Source of the DNA: Desulfobacter postgatei 2ac9
GTDB lineage: Bacteria; Desulfobacterota; Desulfobacteria; Desulfobacterales; Desulfobacteraceae
Assembly: GCF_000233695.2 (NCBI RefSeq)
Contig: NZ_CM001488.1
Span: 2,106,403 to 2,170,402, forward strand
Length of the DNA stretch: 64,000 bases
Reading direction: 5' to 3'
Below the pieces are notes generated by a model, which did no database searches, was not told the origin of the DNA, and was given only the letters and a program-made list of their open reading frames with translations. Shown in pieces: positions 58,863 to 64,000 of this stretch; positions within the stretch are counted from its first letter, which is position 1, and every line of letters starts with the position of its first letter. Made by a program: the position numbers and the translations under genes.

Positions 58863-60632
58863 TTATGATAGCCTTGTTTTTTGTTTGCATATCTTGATGT
58901 ACTGCCCCAACGCGGGATCATGGGCAAACGGGGTGAAATATGTTAAGGCGTTGTGAAAATCACCGGTATTCATCAGACACACCCCCATGCACACGTACAG
59001 CTCTTTGTTTTCTGGAAAATGCGACAGCCCTTTGTCGAGAAGGGCCATGGCCTTGGAAAATTTTTTTTGCTTCTGCTGGATCATGGCAAGGCCCTGGAAG
59101 GCTCTGGCACAAGGATAAAACTGCAGCGCCTTTTCAAACAGATTTACCGCTATCTGTTCGGCATTTCGGACCCGGTTATCGCGGGCATATTCTCCATGGG
59201 AAAAGGTCATGGCAAGCCTCGATAAGAAATCGGCATGCAAGGGGGCAGATGTTTTATCCGGATGACGTGTGATGCGGTTCACAAACTCTTCAAGATTTCT
59301 GAAAAAAGCCTGCCTGAGCCGATCCCCCCACCCCTTAACCTGTTCAAAATCCATATCCGGGTCCAATTCCCACCAGGGCAAATCTTCTATATTTTTTTGC
59401 CAGACACCATCATGGGTCCATCCTTTCTGTAATGCCCGGTTATACAAGGCTGTTCCGGGAAAGGTGACCAGCATGTAAAACACCGTGCTCAACGGGCCTA
59501 AACGGCGCATAAGATCAATGCTCTCCTGGATGGTGGCATCCGTCTCCCCTGGCGAGCCATAGATAAAATAAGCCCGGGGCAGGATACCAGCGGCTCGCAC
59601 CTTGTCAAACGCCGCCACGCAGGTGTCGTTGTCAATGGGTTTGCCAAGGATCTTTTTGATGGGCTCAGCCCCGGATTCAATGCCGAAGCTGATCTGGATG
59701 CATCCGGCCCGGCGCATCAGTCCAAGTACGCTCTCGTCAATATAATCCACCCGGGAGATGGCATTCCAGGTGATACCAAGATCTGCGTTAATAATTTTTT
59801 GGCATAATTGCCTGACTGCATCACTATCCATGGTAAAGGTGTCGTCACTGATGAAAAAATGGGTCACACCTTTTTGGACAAGCGCCTTTATCTCTTCAAA
59901 GAGCCATTGGGGCGAGTGACGGCGGACAAGGGAGGTTCCCCAGAATTTCGGAGATCCGCAAAACGTACATCGGCCCGGGCATCCCCTGGACATGGACAGG
60001 TGCTGGTAAGTGAAATACCGGGACGGGTGGGGCAGGGTATCCAGATCCTTTACCAGTTGACTTTGGCCGGTGTCATGAATGTTTAGCCCCTTGCGGAAAA
60101 CAATGCCGGGAATCCGGTCAAGATCCTGTGCCAGTTCTTTTCTGATGGCCTGGGTCTGGTGAATGGTGCCAAAACGGTCTTTTGCTTTTTTTGCCGCATG
60201 GACCAGTTTTTCCGTGCTGAATTCTCCTTCGCCTTTGACAATCACATCCAGGGCCGGGCAGGCCCCAAACAGGAAATCCGCCATAAAGGTGGCCCCGGGC
60301 CCCCCAAAAATAATGAGGCTGTCCGGCAGGATCTGGCGGGCCTTGTCTGCACATGCCATGGCATTGATCCGGGTGGGACTGGTTACGGAAAAACCGATAA
60401 TATCAGGCTTTTCTTGCATGATGGATTGGGTGAACAGGTTAAGTGCCTTCTTTGGCGATCCCTTTGCCGACGGATTGGCCGGGCCTGCCGGTGCAAGATT
60501 CAAAATACCTGATATCCAGCCTTGGTCCAGAAGCATGGTTGCCAGAGAATAGAGCCCGATGGGGATCTGAAGCGCATCCGGATCCGTAACCCTTGGATCC
60601 AGGCAGGATGGATTGACAAACAGAACCTTCAC
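58863..60632 (-). CDS. B12-binding radical SAM protein with C-terminal TPR-like region
   Basis: 589 aa. A cobalamin-binding domain (about 1-150: VNPSCLDPRVTDPDALQIPIGLYSLA, IIGFSVTSPTRINAM, IIFGGPGATFMADF, VKGEGE) is followed by the radical SAM core with Cys218, Cys222 and Cys225 (SRGCPGRCTFCGSPKFWG) and FISDDTFTMD. The last 120 residues look like two or three TPR-like helix pairs (LFEKALQFYPCARAFQGLAM; ALLDKGLSHFPENKELYVCMG). Such enzymes do methyl transfers or ring contractions; the substrate is unknown. Start is GTG at 60632 with a weak ribosome site. Confidence 0.9.
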   Translation of the reverse strand: MKVLFVNPSCLDPRVTDPDALQIPIGLYSLATMLLDQGWISGILNLAPAGPANPSAKGSPKKALNLFTQSIMQEKPDIIGFSVTSPTRINAMACADKARQILPDSLIIFGGPGATFMADFLFGACPALDVIVKGEGEFSTEKLVHAAKKAKDRFGTIHQTQAIRKELAQDLDRIPGIVFRKGLNIHDTGQSQLVKDLDTLPHPSRYFTYQHLSMSRGCPGRCTFCGSPKFWGTSLVRRHSPQWLFEEIKALVQKGVTHFFISDDTFTMDSDAVRQLCQKIINADLGITWNAISRVDYIDESVLGLMRRAGCIQISFGIESGAEPIKKILGKPIDNDTCVAAFDKVRAAGILPRAYFIYGSPGETDATIQESIDLMRRLGPLSTVFYMLVTFPGTALYNRALQKGWTHDGVWQKNIEDLPWWELDPDMDFEQVKGWGDRLRQAFFRNLEEFVNRITRHPDKTSAPLHADFLSRLAMTFSHGEYARDNRVRNAEQIAVNLFEKALQFYPCARAFQGLAMIQQKQKKFSKAMALLDKGLSHFPENKELYVCMGVCLMNTGDFHNALTYFTPFAHDPALGQYIKICKQKTRLS

Positions 60633-60634
60633 GA

Positions 60635-61216
60635 CTAAAAAGCTTTAAGAATCAGATCTTCAAGTTTGCGCTTGGGCACGTGGTGAACCTGATTTTCATC
60701 CCGGAAGTACCGGATATCCCCGTCGTCACCCACATCATCAATGCAGGCTTTTTCCACGGGTTTGCCAAGTGCGATGACCAGCTTGACTTCCAGATGATCG
60801 TCAATGGCAAGCAGGCTTTTAAGTTTTTTGATGTTTATGGCGGCAAACATGCATCCGGCCAGTCCTCTTGCCCGGGCGCCCAGCAGGATGGTCTGGGCGG
60901 CAATACCGTGGTCGCACCAGAAATTGTTTGAAATGGTGGTATCCCCCAGGATGATAATGTATCCCGTGGGTTGTTCCGCAGGTTCCGGGCCTTTCCACTC
61001 TTTTAGATAAGCGGCCCAGGTCAGGCAGGAAAAAATTTTATCGTTTTGTTCCCGGCTGCTGGAAATAATATATTTCAGGGGTTGGTTGTTCGCCCCGGAT
61101 GCCGTATACCGGGCGAGTTCCACAAGATCGGTCAAGGTTTGTGTATCCAGGGCAAACGCGTTGTCAAACCGTCTGCAGGACCGGTTGGATTTTACAAGTT
61201 CTTTGAAATTATCCAT
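60635..61216 (-). CDS. Nitroreductase-family flavoprotein
   Basis: A 193-aa FMN-dependent nitroreductase-fold protein. KSNRSCRRFDNAFALDTQTL is the N-terminal FMN phosphate region; SGANNQPLKYIIS, HGIAAQTILLGARARGLAGCM and ALGKPVEKA follow, in the usual order and length. It probably reduces quinone or nitro compounds with NAD(P)H, though the role is unknown. ATG at 61216 follows AAAGGAAA and overlaps the rdgB stop by eight bases. Upstream codons of the longer frame are rdgB in another frame. Confidence 0.9.
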   Translation of the reverse strand: MDNFKELVKSNRSCRRFDNAFALDTQTLTDLVELARYTASGANNQPLKYIISSSREQNDKIFSCLTWAAYLKEWKGPEPAEQPTGYIIILGDTTISNNFWCDHGIAAQTILLGARARGLAGCMFAAINIKKLKSLLAIDDHLEVKLVIALGKPVEKACIDDVGDDGDIRYFRDENQVHHVPKRKLEDLILKAF

Positions 61217-61877
61217 TGTTTTTTCCTTTGGGTGAAAGACAGTCGCCCGGTTCGGTGCTAATTCGCGACATTTGTATGTCGATCCAGTCCAGAATTTTGT
61301 CCATCTCCTGGGTGATCTCCTGCAATGCCTTTCCCCTGTGGCTGACCTTTGCCTTTTCTTCCATGGATAACTGGGCAAAGGTTTTATTCAGTTCCGGGAA
61401 AAAGAACAGCGGATCGTAACCAAACCCGTTATTGCCTGCAGGTTCCCGGGTAAGCACCCCTTCGCAGCGGCCTTCATAGGTCAAAGCGGCACCCGTGGGG
61501 ACCGCAATGGAGATTACACATTCAAAGGCTGCTTTGCGGTTTTCTTCGTTTTTCATGGCTTCCAGAAGTTTGTCCACATTGTCCTGATCCGTGGCATTTT
61601 CCCCCGCGTAACGGGCCGAATATACGCCTGGAGCCCCGCCAAGCGCCTCTACGCAAAGTCCGGAGTCATCTGCCAGAGCCGGATACCCCAGAATTCTGGA
61701 AATAAACGACGCCTTTTTATATGCATTGTCGTCAAAGGTTTCCCCGTCTTCTATCACCTCGGGAATCGGACCGAAATCAGACAGATTTTTTATCTCAACC
61801 GGATAGCCTTGCAGCCTCTCCTTTAATTCCCTTGTTTTGCCTTTATTGGTCGTGGCCAGTACTAAGATCTGTTTCAC
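61209..61877 (-). CDS. rdgB: XTP/dITP diphosphatase (RdgB/Ham1)
   Basis: A 222-aa nucleotide house-cleaning enzyme hydrolysing non-canonical purine NTPs. LVLATTNKGKTRELKERL, DDSGLCVEALGGAPGVYSARYAG, and NNGFGYDPLFFFPE with AQLSMEEKAKVSHRGKAL are the family motifs, all intact. The C-terminal 20 residues extend beyond the usual end. GTG start at 61877 with AAGGAG eight bases before. Confidence 0.94.
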   Translation of the reverse strand: MKQILVLATTNKGKTRELKERLQGYPVEIKNLSDFGPIPEVIEDGETFDDNAYKKASFISRILGYPALADDSGLCVEALGGAPGVYSARYAGENATDQDNVDKLLEAMKNEENRKAAFECVISIAVPTGAALTYEGRCEGVLTREPAGNNGFGYDPLFFFPELNKTFAQLSMEEKAKVSHRGKALQEITQEMDKILDWIDIQMSRISTEPGDCLSPKGKNNG

Positions 61878-62006
61878 CTAAAAGCTCCTTGTGCCGTATT
61901 AGACAGTTTTTTTAAAATTTAGGGATTAATATAATTGCTGGTCAACGGTTTGTAAAGGTAAGCCGGTAAGGAAGGCAGGGCCGTGGCAATTAAGGTGCCG
62001 CCTTTT

Positions 62007-62792
62007 TTATCCGGTCTCCTGGTTTTTTGGGCTACCTGCAGCACCTGCAGCTGCGCCATCCTTGTAGCACTGGCTGCCATACCGCACCACCTGACGGCAC
62101 AGCCCCCGGATTATACTGACTTCCCGAGCTCTGAGCTGGTAGCGGCTTAAAAAATTGCGGGCCTTGTCAAGCCGGTGTTCCGGATTTTCATGATTGATGT
62201 AATGGATTCGGGCAAAGGTCTCTTTTAGTTCTTCATACATGTTCTCCAGCTCATGCCGACAGGCCAGCCGGGGGATATGACATTCCGGTGCCCGGGTGCG
62301 GGCCTGGAACAGTTCATAACACATGACCATGACGGCCTGGGCCAGGTTCAGGGAAGAAAATCCGGCTGTGGGAATATTCACAAGCTCGTGGCATAGCTGC
62401 AAATCTTCATTGGTCAAACCCCGGTCCTCGGGGCCGAAAAGAACGGCTACCCGGTTTTCTGAAGACATGGGGATCAGTTTTGCGGCAAGATCGGCGGGAG
62501 AAGAATTCACCCGGCGTGTGCCACCAAGCCTTGCGGTGGTTCCGACAATCCAGTTGAACCCCCCAAGGGCCTCAGGAAGCGTGCTGCAGACCTTCATGGC
62601 CTTTACCAGTCCGGAAGCGGAGTGGGTCGCCACTTTCAGAACACGTTCCATGTCAAGGTGCCTGGGCGCAGACACAATCAACTGCCCCACCCCCATGTTT
62701 GCCGCAGCCCGGGCCGCGGCACCAATATTTTCCGGAATCCGGGTATCATGAAGCACAATGGCGACATTTTCCATGCGAATCTTTTGACACAT
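62007..62792 (-). CDS. SpoU/TrmH-family RNA methyltransferase (TrmJ-like)
   Basis: A 261-aa SPOUT 2'-O-methyltransferase. VLHDTRIPENIGAAARAAANMGV, WIVGTTAR, VAVLFGPEDRGLTNEDL and IPTAGFSSLNLAQAVMVMCYELF form the deep trefoil knot and SAM site. The C-terminal helical extension is the TrmJ type (tRNA Cm32/Um32). ATG at 62792 follows AGGGGAATAGG; another ATG six codons in is possible. Ends with a poly-Ala/Gly tail. Confidence 0.9.
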   Translation of the reverse strand: MCQKIRMENVAIVLHDTRIPENIGAAARAAANMGVGQLIVSAPRHLDMERVLKVATHSASGLVKAMKVCSTLPEALGGFNWIVGTTARLGGTRRVNSSPADLAAKLIPMSSENRVAVLFGPEDRGLTNEDLQLCHELVNIPTAGFSSLNLAQAVMVMCYELFQARTRAPECHIPRLACRHELENMYEELKETFARIHYINHENPEHRLDKARNFLSRYQLRAREVSIIRGLCRQVVRYGSQCYKDGAAAGAAGSPKNQETG

Positions 62793-62960
62793 CCTATTCC
62801 CCTTTTACGTCCGACTCAAAATCTTTCCGGTGATCAGCGCAGTATCACCGCAGCGGGCTTGCCGCAAGCGTTGCTGCGCACTCTGCGCGATGAAGATAAT
62901 CATGCCGCATAATCGGTTGTCAACAGATAAAACTGCTACACCCTCAGCTTCACATACGGA

Positions 62961-64000
62961 TCAGTGAAGAAAAAAGAGGTGGCATACCGTGGAGGCAGTT
63001 GCCCACATCACGACGGCGTAGAGCCAATTGCTCTGGATGATCAGTTTCGGTGACACCTGGTACCGGCTGACCAACGCCAATCCGACACCGGACAATGGAC
63101 TGCTGGCCGTTGCTATGGCCCAGCAACTGAGAAACAGAAAGCCCAGTTGAGAAGGATTCGGGTTGAGCGGAAGAAGCAGGGGACTGGCGATGGAAATGCT
63201 GACAACCGGATGAACGCCGGCGATTCCGATGATGATCATCACAGCCAATATCATCGACAGCAGCCCCGGAGTCAAGGTTGATCCCTGAAGGCTGAAGAAT
63301 TCAGGATACACAAGGGTCGTCGATTTTATACCTGCCGAAAAAACACCTGCAGCAAGAAACAGGGTAAACTGGCTGCCGACCGATAGCAGGCTAGTTTTAA
63401 TAAAGTCATGCAGCGCAGTTATCCTCGGACGGAATTTCATGAAAATAAGGGCCCCGAAAGGTGAAATCAGACAGATAATGGTAAGAATGCTGATATCGGG
63501 TTGAATATAATGAACACTGAGAACAACTGCAGCAAGAAACGTCGGCACTATCATGGTTGCTGTTTTGAATGGATATCCGGAAAAGAGTTCTTTTCTGAAA
63601 AAACATACTTCAACAATTGAATAGCCAATGGCAAGAAGACTCATCATCGCACCGGGGATCAAGGTTTGCCGCCATGACATGCCGGGGGCGTACGTGAGGG
63701 CAACGCCCGTAGCGACAAAGAAGGGAGACCACCATGCCGCCGAACAGAACGAGCGGGCAAGAACGATCGTCTGAGTTTTGGTCAAGATGCCGTTTTTACG
63801 AAGACGATCACCGAAAACAAACAGCACTGACAGATTGATAATCGATCCGAGCAGGTGGGTGCCGAATGCTGTAACGGCAACAGACCGCTTTCCCTGGGGC
63901 AGCGTCTGGCCTTCGATGCCGGTATTTGTCAAGGCAAGGAAAGAGACGGAAACAAACATCGCCAGCAGCGGCAGGTTGGTGGCAAGAATTTTCTGCCAGC
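62961..64000 (-). CDS. Multi-span membrane protein, 5' end outside window
   Basis: At least 332 aa from ATG 63959, but the frame is open to the right edge (KILATNLPLLAMFVSVSF continues upstream), so the true start is outside. It has about ten hydrophobic spans, SLTNTG-like and SSPLSGVGLALVSRYQ segments near the ends, and a short charged loop (MKFRPRITALHDF). It has the look of a transporter; I cannot name a family with confidence, though anion permease-type proteins have similar layouts. Its downstream gap (62793-62960) has only GC-rich hairpin sequence (GCGCAG...CTGCGC at about 62838-62880). Confidence 0.6.
   Translation of the reverse strand, partial: WQKILATNLPLLAMFVSVSFLALTNTGIEGQTLPQGKRSVAVTAFGTHLLGSIINLSVLFVFGDRLRKNGILTKTQTIVLARSFCSAAWWSPFFVATGVALTYAPGMSWRQTLIPGAMMSLLAIGYSIVEVCFFRKELFSGYPFKTATMIVPTFLAAVVLSVHYIQPDISILTIICLISPFGALIFMKFRPRITALHDFIKTSLLSVGSQFTLFLAAGVFSAGIKSTTLVYPEFFSLQGSTLTPGLLSMILAVMIIIGIAGVHPVVSISIASPLLLPLNPNPSQLGFLFLSCWAIATASSPLSGVGLALVSRYQVSPKLIIQSNWLYAVVMWATASTVCHLFFLH

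Noticed and set aside
62838-62880. GC-rich hairpin between trmJ and the membrane protein gene
   Set aside because: No T-run follows on either strand and mismatches break the stem; not called as a terminator.
1-64000. Defence island, prophage, integron or CRISPR locus
   Set aside because: Both strands were read for such genes; apart from one IS and one group II intron there is no integrase, phage structural gene, restriction or Cas gene.

Overview
The window looks like the chromosome of a sulfate-reducing bacterium of the Desulfobacteraceae type (Desulfobacter/Desulfobacula/Desulfotignum-like). The evidence is a six-gene Rnf complex with an upstream tetraheme cytochrome, an indolepyruvate:ferredoxin oxidoreductase, a split PurH, DUF362 and DUF6178 proteins, a B12-binding radical SAM protein, and many sensor kinases. 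No rRNA operon, CRISPR array, prophage or recognisable defence island is visible. Assignments rest on reading the sequence only; no database search was possible.

Layout. 1-4.1 kb: a frameshifted IS1380-type transposase abuts a 5'-truncated iorA, followed by iorB and a metallo-beta-lactamase-fold hydrolase. 4.1-10.7 kb: a DUF6122-like membrane protein, a large unrecognised protein, a lipoprotein beta-carbonic anhydrase whose repeat tail is cut by a nonsense codon, a RecD2-type helicase and an IHF/HU protein. 10.7-19.2 kb: a double-Cache chemoreceptor, then a co-directional operon STAS-cheY-cheA-cheW-cheR-cheB-cheD behind a near-consensus sigma70 promoter. 19.2-24.0 kb (minus strand): TonB-dependent receptor, YfiR-like protein and hybrid histidine kinase, a likely outer-membrane-to-signalling unit. 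24.0-29.7 kb: a ferredoxin-type DUF362 protein, then a GlrK/QseG/GlrR-like kinase-lipoprotein-sigma54 activator triad, followed by a small gene with its own sigma54-type promoter.

30-42 kb: purine synthesis genes (split purH), then a patchwork of metal and sulfur genes (ArsR, small thioredoxin, ArsP-like permease, rhodaneses, a CDF-MauE fusion, TauE). These are mixed with debris: an RND-pump pseudogene, a beheaded thioredoxin, a CcdA-Crp chimera, and an orphan 3' end of an RNase R-family gene. There is also a PEP-CTERM gene split by a group II intron whose maturase is mostly deleted.

42-64 kb: RNase II/R, Smr-domain protein and MltG; the rnf operon (cytochrome c, rnfC, D, G, E, A, B) with an upstream RseC-like gene, where RnfB is fused to a glutamate-synthase-like flavoprotein; tRNA-Asn with promoter and terminator; a DUF2325 protein; a two-component system; DUF6178, radical SAM and nitroreductase genes; rdgB; a TrmJ-type methyltransferase; and a membrane protein running off the right edge.

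The best candidates for closer study are the intron-split PEP-CTERM gene, the RnfB-GltD fusion, the CDF-MauE and CcdA-Crp fusions, and the sigma54 module at 25.5-29.7 kb.
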